The notes under the pieces: generated by a model | What the model saw: only the letters and a program-made list of their open reading frames with translations | The model's database searches: none | Told to the model about the DNA's origin: nothing | Translations under genes and position numbers: made by a program | Shown: positions 52,076 to 63,316 of the stretch, piece after piece | Layout: every line of letters begins with the position of its first letter | How positions within the stretch are numbered: the first letter of the stretch is position 1 | Assembly: GCA_018969425.1 (NCBI GenBank) | Contig: JAGWYJ010000005.1 | Coordinates: forward strand, 62,001 to 126,000 | Length of the DNA: 64,000 nucleotides | Source: Alphaproteobacteria bacterium | Lineage (GTDB): Bacteria; Pseudomonadota; Alphaproteobacteria; Caulobacterales; Hyphomonadaceae | Direction: 5' to 3'

Positions 52076-52563
52076 CAGAGATCACCTTCCGGACCGCCGA
52101 GACAGCGGATAGGGCGGCGATCCTTGACCTAAATGTCAGGGTTTTCGGACGAAGCGACGAAGCCGATATCGTCTCTCGTCTGGAGGCGGATGGGGACGCG
52201 CTTTTGCAGCTGGTCGCGGTGATGGAGACAGACATCGTCGGCCATATATTGTTTTACGCCATCAGGATTGAGGGACGCACACGGGCTGTCGGTCTCGGGC
52301 CGATGAGCGTAAACCCTTGGGCGCAGCGCTCCGGGATCGGGTCCGGCCTGGTGCATTACGGTTTGCGCCACCTGCAGGATGGCGGGGTCGGCCTTGTCTT
52401 TGTTCTGGGGCATCCGGCTTACTATCCTCGCTTTGGTTTTTCAGAAGCGACAGCTGCTGCCTTTATCGCGCCCTGGAAGGGACCGCAGTTCATGGCTGTT
52501 CGGCTGCGTCATGGCCCGCCGTCCGCAGGCCGTCTGCAGTTTCCCTCGGCCTTTGGGGTTTGA
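52072..52563 (+). CDS. GNAT family N-acetyltransferase (YhbS-like)
   Basis: A 163-residue single-domain acetyltransferase. Motif A is GLGPMSVNPWAQRSGIGSGL, with the pyrophosphate loop QRSGIGS; the YhbS-type ending VFVLGHPAYYPRFGFSEATA is present. Substrate unknown. Its ATG overlaps the fmt stop (ATGA), and truA begins 3 bp after its end, so it is inserted into the fmt-truA translation unit. Confidence 0.87.
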   Translation: MTEITFRTAETADRAAILDLNVRVFGRSDEADIVSRLEADGDALLQLVAVMETDIVGHILFYAIRIEGRTRAVGLGPMSVNPWAQRSGIGSGLVHYGLRHLQDGGVGLVFVLGHPAYYPRFGFSEATAAAFIAPWKGPQFMAVRLRHGPPSAGRLQFPSAFGV

Positions 52564-52566
52564 CGC

Positions 52567-53349
52567 GTGCCTCGGTACAAGCTGACCCTCGAGTACGACG
52601 GATCGTCCTTCGCCGGATGGCAAAGGCAGGAAGGGCAGTCCACGGTTCAGGGGGTGTTAGAGGAGGCTGCGGCGCGCATCCGGGGAGAGCCCGGCGACGT
52701 GATCGGCGCCGGGCGAACGGACTCCGGCGTCCATGCCCTTGGACAGGTCGCTCATTTTGATCTCATCCGGCCTCTGTCGATCGACAAGGTGCGTGACGCG
52801 CTAAACGCCAATCTCCGCCCCCACAGGGTTGCGATACTTGTCGCGGAAGAGGTCGAAGACGGATTTCATGCGCGCTTCGATGCGATAGGGCGAAGCTATC
52901 TTTATCGCATTGTGAACCGGCGGCCTGATCTGACGTTTGATCATGGTCGCGCATGGCGTGTCGGCGCTCCGCTGGACCCGGGGCGGATGCATGAAGCTGC
53001 GCAGGCCCTGCTTGGGCGTCATGACTTTACGACGTTTCGGGACAGTCAGTGTCAGGCTGATAGTCCATGGCGGACCCTCGACGCCATTTCGGTGAGTTCA
53101 TCGGGCGACAGAATTGAAGTCCGATGCAGCGCGCGATCGTTTCTCCATCGTCAGGTCCGTTCCATGGTCGGATCGCTTGTTGATGTCGGGCGCGGGCGGC
53201 AGCCTGTGGGGTGGATTGAAGATATTCTCAAGGCGGCCGACAGGCGTATGTGTGGTCCGGTGGCGCCTCCTGACGGGCTCTATCTCACGTCGGTGCGATA
53301 TGCTGATCGGCTCGCTGGGTCCGTCCAGTCATCGAGCGCTGATCAGTAG
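52567..53349 (+). CDS. truA: tRNA pseudouridine synthase A
   Basis: Makes pseudouridine at positions 38-40 of the tRNA anticodon stem. The 260-residue protein has [16 protein letters not shown], the catalytic Asp in [28 protein letters not shown] and [19 protein letters not shown]. Normal length; the start is GTG. Its last bases overlap the tamB stop on the other strand by 7 bp. Confidence 0.96.
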   Translation: MPRYKLTLEYDGSSFAGWQRQEGQSTVQGVLEEAAARIRGEPGDVIGAGRTDSGVHALGQVAHFDLIRPLSIDKVRDALNANLRPHRVAILVAEEVEDGFHARFDAIGRSYLYRIVNRRPDLTFDHGRAWRVGAPLDPGRMHEAAQALLGRHDFTTFRDSQCQADSPWRTLDAISVSSSGDRIEVRCSARSFLHRQVRSMVGSLVDVGRGRQPVGWIEDILKAADRRMCGPVAPPDGLYLTSVRYADRLAGSVQSSSADQ

Positions 53350-56300
53350 TTTTTTTTCCACCTGACCGCGATCCGGCTGTCTCCGGTTTCATCCGCTGAC
53401 GAGTTGATTGAGAGGCCCTCGCGGGGCTCCCACTCAACCTCGGCGCCCAGGCCTCCCTCGGCTCCTGAACCCACTTCAAGATAAACGTTGGGAGCAATAT
53501 ATTTTCCCGCGCTGAGGGTCGCCCGATCGCCTCTGGCGCCGATCGAGACCCGATCCAGCCCCACACTCTGGCGCAGCAGTGCGGTGGGATCGAACGCCGC
53601 CTCGCCGGCTGCAAGCTGCGCGAGGGATGCGGCGAGCTGCGCCGCTTCTATTGTCGAGAGCTCGGATGCAGATCGGCCAAAAAGCACACGGGCGAGCACT
53701 TCGTCTTCCGGAAGGGCCGGGGTCGATGTCAGATCGAATTTGAGCCTGTCAATCGTTCCTGAAACCCTGGCCCTGGCGACCAGTGATGGAGTGGATCGGA
53801 CGGCGGAGATATCGACGCGGGCCAGCCGCGCTGGACCGGAAAGACGGACGCTCCCGGTATCAAACACGAAGCGCTGACCCGCCAGAGTGAGGGCGCCCCG
53901 TAGCAGATTTGCCGACCCGATGATTTCGGGGTCGCCTGCAGGTCCCTTGAGTGTCATTGCTGCGGACCACTCGGTATCGAGCCCTCTGCCGAAGACCGCA
54001 ATGCGCCGAGGAGCGGTGATTTGAAGGTTCAGTCGTACACGATGTGCGGGCTCGCGACGGCTCACATCTTCGCGGAGTTCCGGGAAACGGACCCTTCGAA
54101 CCAAGGGGAGTTGGGGAAGAGCTGCGATCGGGGGAGTTTCGACGGACACTCGGGCCTCTGTCACCGTCAGATCGCCTGACACATCGACGGCCTCGGGCGT
54201 CACCTCTATGCGCCCGTCGCCGGTCACGACGGCCGATAGCGTAGTTCGGCGCACCGCCTGCAGTCCGTCGGACTGGAATTTGAGATTGCCGCGAAGCCCG
54301 TCTCTCCAGGTGATGTCTCCGGCGGCCTTCAGGCGTCCCGTCGCTCCGTCATCGCCCTCAAAAGTCCGTAGCTCAAACGAGCGTCCCTCGAACCGGCCTG
54401 CGGCTGAGATGTTCCTGAGTGCGAACCCAGTATCTCCATGTTCGTAGGAGCCCCCGATGAGCTCTACCCCTCCGCGTATGTCCGGCTGAAGCAGAGTTCC
54501 CCCTATGCGAGCGTCGATCACGACCGCGCCGCTGAGCGACTGATCGTCAGGCCCCAGTAGTGACCAGACGGGTTCACTGTCGCCTTTAAGGGTCAGATGA
54601 CCGGAAATCTCCTCAGTTCTCGAGAGCGTGAACCCGGCAAGCGGTGCAAGGGCAAGCACCGCCTCTCCCTTTAGCTCTAGCCCCTGACCCGATCCGACAA
54701 CGCGTGCATGAACCTGATCGTCTTGAACCTCGCCAGAGGCTTCAAGACGTATGGACTGAGACTCGAAGCCGAGGGGAGCGGCGTCTGAAAGAACGACCCT
54801 GAACGTTCCCTTCGGAGTGTCCTCCGTCAGGGAGAGATCGGCGGAGCCTGAGAGACGACCTGAGATTGGGCGAAGTCCTGCAAGCGCAGACGCCGCCCTC
54901 AAGTCAACGGAAGAGAGGCGCAGGGCGAGAGATGTCGAAGAGGGAAGGTGGGTCAGTTTTCCGTCAAGACGTCCGTCTAGAAGGCTGAGCGCCCCGTCAA
55001 TTTCAGCGCCGTCTGGGGACCAGCTCCAGTTCGCCGGTTGCGTTGTGGCGACCGGTCTATCCGCGATTTGACCGGAAAGACGGGCCTGACCCTTCCAGTT
55101 TCCATCGTTCGCGTTTCCATCAGCTTCAAGGGTTAGGTCCGCCTTGACCCCGGACCATCCCGAGATGCGTGCGGATAGAGCGGCGCGACGGTCAGCGATC
55201 TCGAGATCAAGGAGCGCCCGATCGATGCGACGTTGATAAGTCGTGATGTCCTCTGCGCGCCCTGAAAGGTTTGCTGTCAGATTCCCGTCGACCAGCTTCG
55301 CGTCGCCATCTGCTGTCAGCGTTCCTCCTTCGAGGTCCGCCAGTCCCGCAAGCGAGCCCCGGACCTCGAATGAGCCCTGAAGACCCGACTTCATAATCGA
55401 TATGAGGGGGGAGGTGAGGCGCAGGCCTCCGAGCGAGGCCCGAACGGTTTTGAAACCTGCCCTGTCGGAGGCGATCTGAATCTCGCCGGAGGCTTTTAGT
55501 GGTTCTCCTGCCGCTCGGGCTTCGAGGGTGAAGCGACCTTCGGTTCTCTGCTTGCGATCGAACGCGATATCCGCGGTCAGATCCTCGATCGCGAAACCGG
55601 CGATATCGCCGGATCCGTTCTTCGCCTCGATCTCAAGCGTCTCCAGATTTTTCGAGCCTGAGAGCGCGGCTCGGCCCACTAACGATCCCAGACGGCCGGA
55701 GGAGAGGACGACCTCTTTCAGAAGTTTAAAGCGAGCCTCACCTGTGACGGCCCCATCCGCTGAGAGGAAACCGTCGAGGTCGGCGGCGGCCGCGTCCCCT
55801 TCAATTCGTGCGTTTCTGACTGTGAGACCCTCGCGCTCGAGGCGGCCCTCGAACCTCAGTCGAGGCGCCGGTCCCAGCAGCCTGCCCAGAAGCTCGACCT
55901 TTGAGGCGATCGCCATTCCCTGCGCGTCGAGAGCTACGCTGATCGGCGAACTTTCAGAGGCTCTGGAAGCTGACCAGGAGCCGCGAAGACTTCCGGAAAT
56001 CGGAAGCCCGGCAGGCGCCGCCGTGAGGCGGGCTTCCCCTTTTAGGGAGAAAGCCTGGGACTTCGGGTCTAGCTCTCCGGAAGCCTGGATCGACGCGCCG
56101 CTCGACCGAAGCGACGCCGTCGCGATAGAGATCTGGGATCCGTCAGCGAGAACCTGCCCACTGGATGAGAGGTCATATCGGGGGCCGAATGCGCTGAGGG
56201 TCTGGCGCATGTCGCCAAGCTCGATCAGTCCTTTGTCTATCGACCACGTGAGCGCTTCAGAGTTGAATTCGAGGTTGATGGGGGCTGTGATTCGCTGAAG

Positions 56301-57467
56301 AGATAACGAGCCCAATCCAACATCGGACACTCGTCCCTGTCCTTGCCAGCTCCAGTCCTCAAGGCTTTTGAAGACGCCCTCGCCCGTGACGTCGAGATCT
56401 CCCTTCAGCTGGGCGGAAAGTGCGGAAAGGGGTAAACCTGAAATCTGTGTCTCGACAGGCCCGACCGGTCTTCCCTTGCGAACGTCAAGCAATCCGGATG
56501 CGCGCAGGCGCGTAAGGCCGGTCGAGACCCGCAGGGTGGTCTTGGCCTGCTCCGGCCGCAGAAGGTTCATGTCTGCCGAGAGCCTGATCTCCGGTCCCAG
56601 TAGACCGCTCAGTTTTGCAAGCTGGGGCCAGGCGGTTGTCTGAAGGTTCGCATTCGCAGTCACAAGCGGACCTGCAAGGGTCACGTCGAGGTCGGCGGTT
56701 CTCGCGCCCTCGAAGGTGAGCTCGGCCTCTGCTCGAAGGAGAGCGATGTGCCCCTTGAGAGAAGCGTTGAGTTCAATGCCTTGATCAGCAGGAGCTCTGA
56801 GCAGCCGGGATATGACGCCATTTGAAAGTCCCGACAGGCGGGCTTCGCCCTCGAGGCGTCCGTCCCTCTCCCAGACCAGGCGCAGCTTCGCGTCGTCTCC
56901 CGGTCCGGTCAGCGACGCGACTTCAAGACCGACGCGTCCCGATCCGTCACGTGTGATGTCCGCTTCGAGATTCGCCCGGAGCTCGGCGGTTACTCCCGCA
57001 GCGGGCTCATCCAGCGCCAGGCGACCGATGGAGAGGCGTTCCAGGGAGACCCCAAATGATCCGATGGGAGATTTCGCGCTTCTGCGTAACGCGGAAGGCG
57101 GTCGCCTGAGGACGTGAATGTCCTCGACGGCCAGCGACTTGATCCGGATAGTTCGTTTCAGAAGGTCAGAAAAGGACCAGGTCAGGGAAAGATTGGTCGC
57201 GTTTAACCAGGGGCCCTTATCATCTGAGAGGCTGAAGGAAGCGATTTTGACCTCGGCGAACGGATCGCCGGAGATGGGCCCGAGAGAGATGCGTCCCAGT
57301 CCCTCTATCTCCTGTCCGTTCAGGGCAGAGACGAGGGCGTGCCGGCCGCTGTCGGAATTGATCCAGCCCCTCAGAAGCAGAACAGCTCCGAAGAGGACGA
57401 TCATCAGCCCGAGGACGCTCATGACCGCGCCGCGAAGGATCAATGAGAGCGAACGACGGGACACCAT
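53343..57467 (-). CDS. tamB: Translocation and assembly module protein TamB
   Basis: A very long (1374 residues) protein with one N-terminal signal-anchor helix ([20 protein letters not shown]) and repeating beta-strands forming the lipid-carrying groove that spans the periplasm. The C-terminal DUF490 domain is visible: [59 protein letters not shown] and [20 protein letters not shown]. TamB-type proteins move phospholipids to, or help assemble proteins in, the outer membrane together with TamA. The ATG shares one base with the tamA stop (TGATG), so the two are translationally coupled. Confidence 0.93.
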   Translation of the reverse strand: MVSRRSLSLILRGAVMSVLGLMIVLFGAVLLLRGWINSDSGRHALVSALNGQEIEGLGRISLGPISGDPFAEVKIASFSLSDDKGPWLNATNLSLTWSFSDLLKRTIRIKSLAVEDIHVLRRPPSALRRSAKSPIGSFGVSLERLSIGRLALDEPAAGVTAELRANLEADITRDGSGRVGLEVASLTGPGDDAKLRLVWERDGRLEGEARLSGLSNGVISRLLRAPADQGIELNASLKGHIALLRAEAELTFEGARTADLDVTLAGPLVTANANLQTTAWPQLAKLSGLLGPEIRLSADMNLLRPEQAKTTLRVSTGLTRLRASGLLDVRKGRPVGPVETQISGLPLSALSAQLKGDLDVTGEGVFKSLEDWSWQGQGRVSDVGLGSLSLQRITAPINLEFNSEALTWSIDKGLIELGDMRQTLSAFGPRYDLSSSGQVLADGSQISIATASLRSSGASIQASGELDPKSQAFSLKGEARLTAAPAGLPISGSLRGSWSASRASESSPISVALDAQGMAIASKVELLGRLLGPAPRLRFEGRLEREGLTVRNARIEGDAAAADLDGFLSADGAVTGEARFKLLKEVVLSSGRLGSLVGRAALSGSKNLETLEIEAKNGSGDIAGFAIEDLTADIAFDRKQRTEGRFTLEARAAGEPLKASGEIQIASDRAGFKTVRASLGGLRLTSPLISIMKSGLQGSFEVRGSLAGLADLEGGTLTADGDAKLVDGNLTANLSGRAEDITTYQRRIDRALLDLEIADRRAALSARISGWSGVKADLTLEADGNANDGNWKGQARLSGQIADRPVATTQPANWSWSPDGAEIDGALSLLDGRLDGKLTHLPSSTSLALRLSSVDLRAASALAGLRPISGRLSGSADLSLTEDTPKGTFRVVLSDAAPLGFESQSIRLEASGEVQDDQVHARVVGSGQGLELKGEAVLALAPLAGFTLSRTEEISGHLTLKGDSEPVWSLLGPDDQSLSGAVVIDARIGGTLLQPDIRGGVELIGGSYEHGDTGFALRNISAAGRFEGRSFELRTFEGDDGATGRLKAAGDITWRDGLRGNLKFQSDGLQAVRRTTLSAVVTGDGRIEVTPEAVDVSGDLTVTEARVSVETPPIAALPQLPLVRRVRFPELREDVSRREPAHRVRLNLQITAPRRIAVFGRGLDTEWSAAMTLKGPAGDPEIIGSANLLRGALTLAGQRFVFDTGSVRLSGPARLARVDISAVRSTPSLVARARVSGTIDRLKFDLTSTPALPEDEVLARVLFGRSASELSTIEAAQLAASLAQLAAGEAAFDPTALLRQSVGLDRVSIGARGDRATLSAGKYIAPNVYLEVGSGAEGGLGAEVEWEPREGLSINSSADETGDSRIAVRWKKNY

Positions 57468-59398
57468 CAGAACGCCTGCCCTATAGAGACATAGACCTGA
57501 ACGCTCGCATCTCCTGCCCGACGGTTCAGCGGTACGGCGATATCGGCGCGCAATGGTCCAAAGCCGGCATAGTATCGCACGCCGAGGCCGGCTCCCGCCC
57601 GCATTTCGTCAAATGGCGGACGCTGGCTCTGTCCGGCCGCCCCGGCGTCGACGAAGGCCACAAGACCCAGTCTCTCGCTCGTCCGCCATCGCGCCTCCAG
57701 ACTGATTTCGGCTAGCGATCTGCCGCCTTCGAGGCCCGTCTCAGAAAGAGGGGAGAGCGACTGGTGTTCGTACCCCCTGACCGATCCGCCTCCGCCGGCG
57801 AAAAACAGGCGATCGGGAGGAGCTCCGTTCGCCCCCGCCAAGGATCCGATCCGAACACGTGCAGCTCCAACAATCTTCGGGGTCCCGAGATCGGAGTAGA
57901 CGCTCGCTTCGCCCGTAAGGCGTGTGACCCCGATCAGGGACCCGTCTCTGATCAGCGCCGGCTCGATCGCGATCCGTGCGCGCACGCCATTAGTCGGGTC
58001 GAGAATATCCCGGACGCCGATGTACTCAGCTGCGGCGGTTGCGCCGAGACTTGTGACATCCCTGCGCGAGGCGCCAGCAAGCCGAACCTGCGGGTTCGAG
58101 ATCCTCGAGTATCCCGCTTCAATCGCAAGCGAGGCACGTAGGCGACCTGTGATCTGGTCTTCAACCTCCGCTGAAATGGCGCCGCCGGTCTGAAGGTAGG
58201 CGTCTGTCTCAAGATCCTCTATCCGGGCGGAGACGCGGAGGAGGCGGCCGTAATGGCCGAAGTTAGGTCGGGAGAAGCTGGTCTCCAGACGACGTTGCAG
58301 GTTTGCGGCGACCCCTTCGATAGCGAATGTCTCGCCGCGGCCCCGTGCGTTTCGAAGCTCCCATCCCGCGTTGAGGCCGAACCCTTCGCTGGTGGACGCA
58401 GAGCCGCCAAGCGTAAAGGTGCGGTTCTTGGCTTCCGCCAGCTCCACCTCGACGCCCCGGACGACCGTCCCTGGGGAGGAGTCCGCCGGCGCCGGATCGA
58501 GTCGGACGGATGCGGCGTTGAACAGCCCGGTTTCGCCAAGGCGTCGTCTGAGCTCCTCAAGGCGCTCGGGAGAAAAAGTCTCACCCATAGCCCACGGGAT
58601 CATGTCCTCGATAAACTCAGTCCGCGTTCGCTGAGCGCCTTCAATTCGAACGGGACCGAGGGTGACCTTCCGCCCTGCCTTCAGTCTGAAGGTGAGGTCC
58701 AGGGTCTGAAGTTCGCCGTCTGCGAGGGCGTCGACCGGATCGGCTGAGGCGTCAGCATATCCGGCTCCGTTCAGGCGGCGCAATATAGCATCCTCCGTAG
58801 CGAGAATGGGCCCGGCCTGAGCCGGCGCACCGGTTGCAACGCCGTCGAGGAGCTTGGACAGGGCCGTTTGAATTTCGTCTTCGGGGGGAGGGCCCAGAAA
58901 GGAGATAGTGCTGGAGCCGATGATGAAGAGGCCGCCCGCTTCGACACGCACGCCCCGGCGGAGCTGTACGCCGTCTTCCGCGAAGGGCGTCACGCGCGCA
59001 GCGTAAAATCCCTCGGATTCGAGGAGCTGCGAGAGAATGGACGCTGCCCGGCGGGCCTGTCGGTTGGCCTCGAACAGGCTTTGGGGCTCTGCTTCTGCAG
59101 GGAGGAGACGTTGGAGATCCCGATTGAGAAAGGCGGGAACCCCCGAAATCTCAAGTCGCCCTGCCTGCGCGGAGGCGTTTGGCGACGACAGAGCGGTGGC
59201 GCCTAAAACAGTCAGGATGACGAGCAGGCCCTTTCGAATGACCGGAGCGTCCGCCCATCGCGAAACGATCCGCCGTGGAACTCGGAGGCGCCGGCCCGGG
59301 AAGTAGGAGAACGACCATGCCATTCTGGCGATACTCGCAGCCGCGCCCTTCGCGAGACCGCTCCGGGAAAGTCCGGGGCGGTGCGACCCGTCGATCAT
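57467..59398 (-). CDS. tamA: TamA-like outer membrane assembly protein (BamA/Omp85 family)
   Basis: An Omp85 protein with a Sec signal (RKGLLVILTVLGATAL, cut near ASAQA), three POTRA-like repeats (about residues 80-330, for example KVTLGPVRIEGAQRTRTEFI) and a 16-strand barrel to the terminal Phe (VQVYVSIGQAF). The Omp85 loop 6 motif is present near GGGGSVRGYEHQSLSPLSET. Translational coupling to tamB confirms the TAM assignment. The N-terminus is uncertain: the ATG at 59398 gives 643 residues and an unusually long pre-signal stretch; the ATG at 59323 gives 618. Neither has a strong ribosome site. Confidence 0.9.
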   Translation of the reverse strand: MIDGSHRPGLSRSGLAKGAAASIARMAWSFSYFPGRRLRVPRRIVSRWADAPVIRKGLLVILTVLGATALSSPNASAQAGRLEISGVPAFLNRDLQRLLPAEAEPQSLFEANRQARRAASILSQLLESEGFYAARVTPFAEDGVQLRRGVRVEAGGLFIIGSSTISFLGPPPEDEIQTALSKLLDGVATGAPAQAGPILATEDAILRRLNGAGYADASADPVDALADGELQTLDLTFRLKAGRKVTLGPVRIEGAQRTRTEFIEDMIPWAMGETFSPERLEELRRRLGETGLFNAASVRLDPAPADSSPGTVVRGVEVELAEAKNRTFTLGGSASTSEGFGLNAGWELRNARGRGETFAIEGVAANLQRRLETSFSRPNFGHYGRLLRVSARIEDLETDAYLQTGGAISAEVEDQITGRLRASLAIEAGYSRISNPQVRLAGASRRDVTSLGATAAAEYIGVRDILDPTNGVRARIAIEPALIRDGSLIGVTRLTGEASVYSDLGTPKIVGAARVRIGSLAGANGAPPDRLFFAGGGGSVRGYEHQSLSPLSETGLEGGRSLAEISLEARWRTSERLGLVAFVDAGAAGQSQRPPFDEMRAGAGLGVRYYAGFGPLRADIAVPLNRRAGDASVQVYVSIGQAF

Positions 59399-59430
59399 CG
59401 CCTATGAGCCACCAAGTGGTTCGACCAGGA

Positions 59431-60579
59431 TCAGGCTTTGGCGAAGTATCGGGTCAGAATGCGGTAGTATATCCGCGAAAGCGTTTCGATTTCGTCGACG
59501 CCGGCGTGTTCGTCGACTTTGTGGGCGCTTTCATTGCGCAGGCCGAGCTCAGCGACCGGACAGTAATCTTTGATAAATCGGGCGTCCGACGTGCCGCCGC
59601 TCGTCGACAGGACGCCGCTTCGCCCGGTTTCATCCCGGATAGCCTGGAGCATGAGGTCGGTGAGGGAGCCGGGCTCCGTATAAAAGGCTTCGCCCGAAAC
59701 GTTGAGATCCGCCTCAATCGTCACGCCGTCATGGACGCCCTCGACAAGGGACCGGATGCGGGCGGTGAGCTCGGGTCCCGTATGACGGGGATTAAACCGG
59801 ATGTTGAACTTCGCGCGGGCTGTCGCCGGGATCACATTATGCGCCGGATTGCCTACATCGATTGTCGTGATGACCAGGCGGGAGGGCTGGAACCCCGGAC
59901 TTCCTTCGTCGAGAGGCAGGTCGCTCAGACGTCCCAGCATCTTGAGCAGCACCGGAATCGGATTGGTCGACTTTTCCGGATAGGCCGCATGCCCCTGGCG
60001 TCCCCTTGCCGTAATGACGCCGTTCAGGCTTCCTCTTCGTCCGTTCTTGACGACATCCCCCAGCGTATCTTCGGATGTCGGCTCTCCGACAAGGCAATGG
60101 TCTATCCGCTCGTCCTCTTGATAGATGGCGGGAAGAAGCCGTCGGGTTCCATGGATCGACGGTCCCTCCTCATCGCCCGTGATCAGAAAGGAGATAGATC
60201 CCTCAGGTTTCCCATGGGTGGAGATAAACCTTGCTGTCGCCGCGACGAAGGCTGCAATCGATCCCTTCATGTCGGCGGCCCCGCGCCCATAAAGCATTCC
60301 GTCCCGGATCTGAGGATCGAATGGATCCGACGTCCACGCTGACGCGTCTCCGACGGGAACGACATCCGTATGACCCGCAAAGCAGAAATGCGGTCCGCCT
60401 GAACCAAGGCGTGCGTAGAGATTATCGACACCTTCAAAAGGGTATCTTCGGACGCTGAAACCCATCGGGGTGAGGAGCTCAGCAAGCCTGTCCTGCGCTC
60501 CGTCATGACAAGGCGTGAGGCTCGCTTCGCGGATCAGCTCGCATGCGACGGCTATAGGGTCTTTCGGATTGACAGGCAT
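59431..60579 (-). CDS. dapE: Succinyl-diaminopimelate desuccinylase
   Basis: A dizinc hydrolase that removes succinate from N-succinyl-LL-diaminopimelate. The 382-residue protein has the metal ligands in CFAGHTDVVPVGD (His), GRGAADMKGSIAAF (bridging Asp), ITGDEEGPSIHGTR (catalytic Glu pair) and the C-terminal NESAHKVDEH. The ATG at 60579 (MPVNPKDPIAVACELIREAS) matches the family start and lies 44 bp after dapD. It belongs to the diaminopimelate branch begun by LysC. Confidence 0.95.
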   Translation of the reverse strand: MPVNPKDPIAVACELIREASLTPCHDGAQDRLAELLTPMGFSVRRYPFEGVDNLYARLGSGGPHFCFAGHTDVVPVGDASAWTSDPFDPQIRDGMLYGRGAADMKGSIAAFVAATARFISTHGKPEGSISFLITGDEEGPSIHGTRRLLPAIYQEDERIDHCLVGEPTSEDTLGDVVKNGRRGSLNGVITARGRQGHAAYPEKSTNPIPVLLKMLGRLSDLPLDEGSPGFQPSRLVITTIDVGNPAHNVIPATARAKFNIRFNPRHTGPELTARIRSLVEGVHDGVTIEADLNVSGEAFYTEPGSLTDLMLQAIRDETGRSGVLSTSGGTSDARFIKDYCPVAELGLRNESAHKVDEHAGVDEIETLSRIYYRILTRYFAKA

Positions 60580-60623
60580 GGGGGCCGTACGCCTTGAGAG
60601 GGAAATGGGCAGAGGGGAGAGGG

Positions 60624-61475
60624 TCAGGACCTCAGAAGTTCGTTGACGCTCGTCTTCGCGCGGGTTCCCGCATCGACCTGTTTGACGATGACTGCGCAAT
60701 AAAGAGACGGACCTGGCTCGCCGCTGGTCCCCATGGGCTTTCCTGGTCGATTGCCGGCCACCACTACAGAATAGGCTGGCACCTCGCCGAACAGCGTCTC
60801 TCCAGTCGTCCGGTTGATGATCGGCGTAGAGGCTCCAAGATAGACCCCCATTCCGATCACGGCGCCCTGACGAACCACGACGCCCTCCGCGACTTCAGAT
60901 CGCGCTCCGACGAAACAATCATCCTCGATGATCACCGGACTGGCCTGCAGGGGCTCGAGGACGCCGCCAATCCCGACCCCGCCGGAGAGATGACAGTTTG
61001 CCCCGATCTGCGCGCACGAACCGACAGTCGTCCACGTATCCACCATCGTTCCCCGCCCGACATGCGCCCCGATATTGACGAAGGAGGGCATAAGGACGAC
61101 GTCAGGCGCGATGAAGGCGCCGCGGCGGACGATCGATCCCGGAACCGCCCGGAACTGCGCTGCGGTGAAGTCATCGGGTCCCCACCCCTCGAACTTTGAC
61201 GGCACCTTGTCCCACCACGCCCCGGGGCCAGGTCCGCCCGGAATGAGGGTATTGGCGTTCAGTCGAAACGACAGAAGGACGGCTTTCTTGAGCCATTCAT
61301 GGACGCTCCAGGCGCCGTCTGAGGCGCGTTCAGCGACCCGGAACTCGCCGCGATCGAGAGAGAGGAGGGCCTCCTCGACAGCCTCACGGACGGCTCCGCG
61401 CGACTGGGGCGTGAAGGAAGCCCGGTCATCCCAGGCGGCGTTGATCACGGAGGCGAGTTCGGATGCGCGGCTCAA
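60624..61475 (-). CDS. dapD: Tetrahydrodipicolinate N-succinyltransferase
   Basis: Transfers succinyl from succinyl-CoA to tetrahydrodipicolinate. The 283-residue product has the N-terminal helical domain ([20 protein letters not shown] and [15 protein letters not shown]) and a left-handed beta-helix of hexapeptide repeats ([20 protein letters not shown] and [20 protein letters not shown]). The TTG at 61475 is chosen because it gives the family N-terminus and has GGGAGA upstream; a TTG at 61535 would add 20 residues. It lies between the HAD nucleotidase and dapE, as in other alphaproteobacteria. Confidence 0.94.
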   Translation of the reverse strand: MSRASELASVINAAWDDRASFTPQSRGAVREAVEEALLSLDRGEFRVAERASDGAWSVHEWLKKAVLLSFRLNANTLIPGGPGPGAWWDKVPSKFEGWGPDDFTAAQFRAVPGSIVRRGAFIAPDVVLMPSFVNIGAHVGRGTMVDTWTTVGSCAQIGANCHLSGGVGIGGVLEPLQASPVIIEDDCFVGARSEVAEGVVVRQGAVIGMGVYLGASTPIINRTTGETLFGEVPAYSVVVAGNRPGKPMGTSGEPGPSLYCAVIVKQVDAGTRAKTSVNELLRS

Positions 61476-61550
61476 CGGAGGGTCTCCCGGCAAGAGGTTT
61501 GCAGGCCCATTAACCTGTCGCGCGGATCCCGCCAACCCGTTTCGAGGTCC

Positions 61551-62273
61551 TTAAAGGAGCTTGGGAAGCGTAAGTCCCCTCAGGAAACTCTCGAGATCAT
61601 CGGTCGCATGATGCACATGGGGCGGATGCTCTCCCGGGCCGGCTGGCCTGACCCCCTGAGGTTCGGCGCTCCAGTCCACAGGCGACCTCACAAGGACGGT
61701 CGTAAAGCCCAGATGAGCCGCTGGTTCGAGATTCCTGGATATGTCTTCGAACATTGCCGAGCGGCTGGGGATTGCTCCGGTTCGCGTGATGAAGCGCTCA
61801 TAAGCGGCCGGGGACGGTTTTGGCGTGAAGAGGGAGGCTTCTATATCAACGACATCGTCGAACAGGTGGTCGATTTTCATCCGGCTCGCCACCCGTTCGG
61901 CATGCTTCCGGGAACCGTTTGTGAAGATGTATCGCCGTCCAGGCAGAGCGCCGATGGCGGTCGCGAGGTCTGGCGCCGTATCGAGCGGCGACAGATCGAT
62001 GTCGTGAACGAAGTCGAGAAAGTCTTTCGGGTTCATGCCGTGGACGGTCATAAGCCCGTTCAGGGTCGTTCCGTATTCCGCATAGTATGATTTCTGGATT
62101 CGTTTGGCTTCCTGAGGCCCGACCGAGAGCATTCTGGCGACGAACTGAGTCATCTTGACGTCGATTTGCGCGAAGAGATTGCATTCTCCCGGGTAGAGAG
62201 TGTTGTCGAGATCGAAGACCCACGTCTCGACGTGAGTGAAATCCGCAGATGAGGAAGGCGGGCCCTGCGTCAT
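61551..62273 (-). CDS. HAD-family pyrimidine 5'-nucleotidase
   Basis: A 240-residue HAD hydrolase. Motif I is VFDLDNTLYPGE (nucleophile and general acid Asp), motif II Thr in YIFTNGSRKHAERV, and motif III/IV in TPKPSPAAYERF and MFEDISRNLEPAAHLGF. This arrangement and the helical cap (QSYYAEYGTTLNG-like region after FVARML) match the SDT1/pyrimidine 5'-nucleotidase group that sits next to argB and dapD in alphaproteobacteria. Substrate is likely a pyrimidine nucleoside monophosphate. It overlaps the DUF1036 stop by 4 bp. Confidence 0.87.
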   Translation of the reverse strand: MTQGPPSSSADFTHVETWVFDLDNTLYPGECNLFAQIDVKMTQFVARMLSVGPQEAKRIQKSYYAEYGTTLNGLMTVHGMNPKDFLDFVHDIDLSPLDTAPDLATAIGALPGRRYIFTNGSRKHAERVASRMKIDHLFDDVVDIEASLFTPKPSPAAYERFITRTGAIPSRSAMFEDISRNLEPAAHLGFTTVLVRSPVDWSAEPQGVRPAGPGEHPPHVHHATDDLESFLRGLTLPKLL

Positions 62274-63316
62274 CGAACAGAAGCTTCGACCGGACCAAAA
62301 CTGCGCTCGAAGAATTCAAACACCAGCTTTCCATCCTCGGGACTTGGGGTCTCAAGAAACCGAGCCTGACGATATCCCCGCTCGACGCACCGCTCCGCGC
62401 CGACGACCGCGAATTTTGATCGGGCGGTGCAGAAGGTTCTGGCTGCGCCTGTCAGGCGGCGGACACCCTGAGGGACTTCCATCTCGGCATAGACATAGTG
62501 AGGTTCCGCGAGAAGGCTTTCATCTACGGTGCGCGCGCACGTGCCTGCCTCCAGGGCCCACCAGCCTCTGGATTCCAGTCCCTCTGAGTTTCTTCGTGCG
62601 ATGGCGCTCCAGATTCGCTTGTCTGTCCGGTTGCACAACATCATGCCGACTTCGAGGGATCTGTTTCTCGCAGCCTCCTCGAGGACGTCGATCAGCTGTG
62701 CGTCAGGCAGCCTGGGATCGAGACGACGAGACGTCAGGAATGACGAGATCGCAGTTCGTGATTTTCGTCCGAGAAAACCGTTGACCGGTTCGCTGTCGAT
62801 CCCGGCGTCAGCCAGAAGTCGCTGGAGCCCGGCGCCCCGAGCCGATTGACCGGGCTTGTTGAAGGGCTCCGCCTCGTTGAAGAACGTCCGCCAGCCGGAT
62901 CGACGGTCGATCCGAACCGCGCGGAAGGCTCTCGCTTCGAGTCCCATCGCGCTGCAGGAAGGAGGGTTCTCGACCGAGAATGAGCCGTTGGGATCCACGC
63001 ACAGAGAGATGTCGCCATTCCAGACCCGCTGCCCTCCGCGGTGCGCCTTTGAGGAGCGCGCGAAGACAAAATTGACTCCAACCTTCAGCGGCGCGGGCAG
63101 TGCGACTCTGCACTCTCCGGGTCTCAGGCGGGTCCAGCCCTCCATCACCACCGTTCGCCCCTCCGGTCGTCCCGTGGCGGCTTCGATGATGAAGCTCGTT
63201 TGATTGCACAGCTCCCAGCCGCTTTGCGCGTGGGCTGGAGACGCAAGGAGCAGGCCGAGCGCCAGAAACGGTGCGATCCGGATCAGATACTTAGCGTACC
63301 AAGGTTCCCGCGCCAT
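62270..63316 (-). CDS. Exported protein with two DUF1036 domains and a peptidoglycan-binding-like middle
   Basis: A 348-residue secreted protein. The signal peptide ends ASPAHA. The first DUF1036 copy is at about 30-145 ([19 protein letters not shown] to [15 protein letters not shown]) and the second at about 225-330 ([54 protein letters not shown]). Between them, [20 protein letters not shown] and [14 protein letters not shown] resemble a peptidoglycan-binding type 1 fold. Cysteines are paired in each copy. Function unknown. The start overlaps the argB end by 26 bp. Confidence 0.85.
   Translation of the reverse strand: MAREPWYAKYLIRIAPFLALGLLLASPAHAQSGWELCNQTSFIIEAATGRPEGRTVVMEGWTRLRPGECRVALPAPLKVGVNFVFARSSKAHRGGQRVWNGDISLCVDPNGSFSVENPPSCSAMGLEARAFRAVRIDRRSGWRTFFNEAEPFNKPGQSARGAGLQRLLADAGIDSEPVNGFLGRKSRTAISSFLTSRRLDPRLPDAQLIDVLEEAARNRSLEVGMMLCNRTDKRIWSAIARRNSEGLESRGWWALEAGTCARTVDESLLAEPHYVYAEMEVPQGVRRLTGAARTFCTARSKFAVVGAERCVERGYRQARFLETPSPEDGKLVFEFFERSFGPVEASVR

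Noticed and set aside
53330-53360. Eight T residues after truA as an intrinsic terminator
   Set aside because: No stable stem precedes them; they encode the Lys-Lys-Asn end of TamB on the other strand.
59275-60342. A 355-codon plus-strand frame opposite dapE and tamA
   Set aside because: Shadow of dapE; no recognisable domain.
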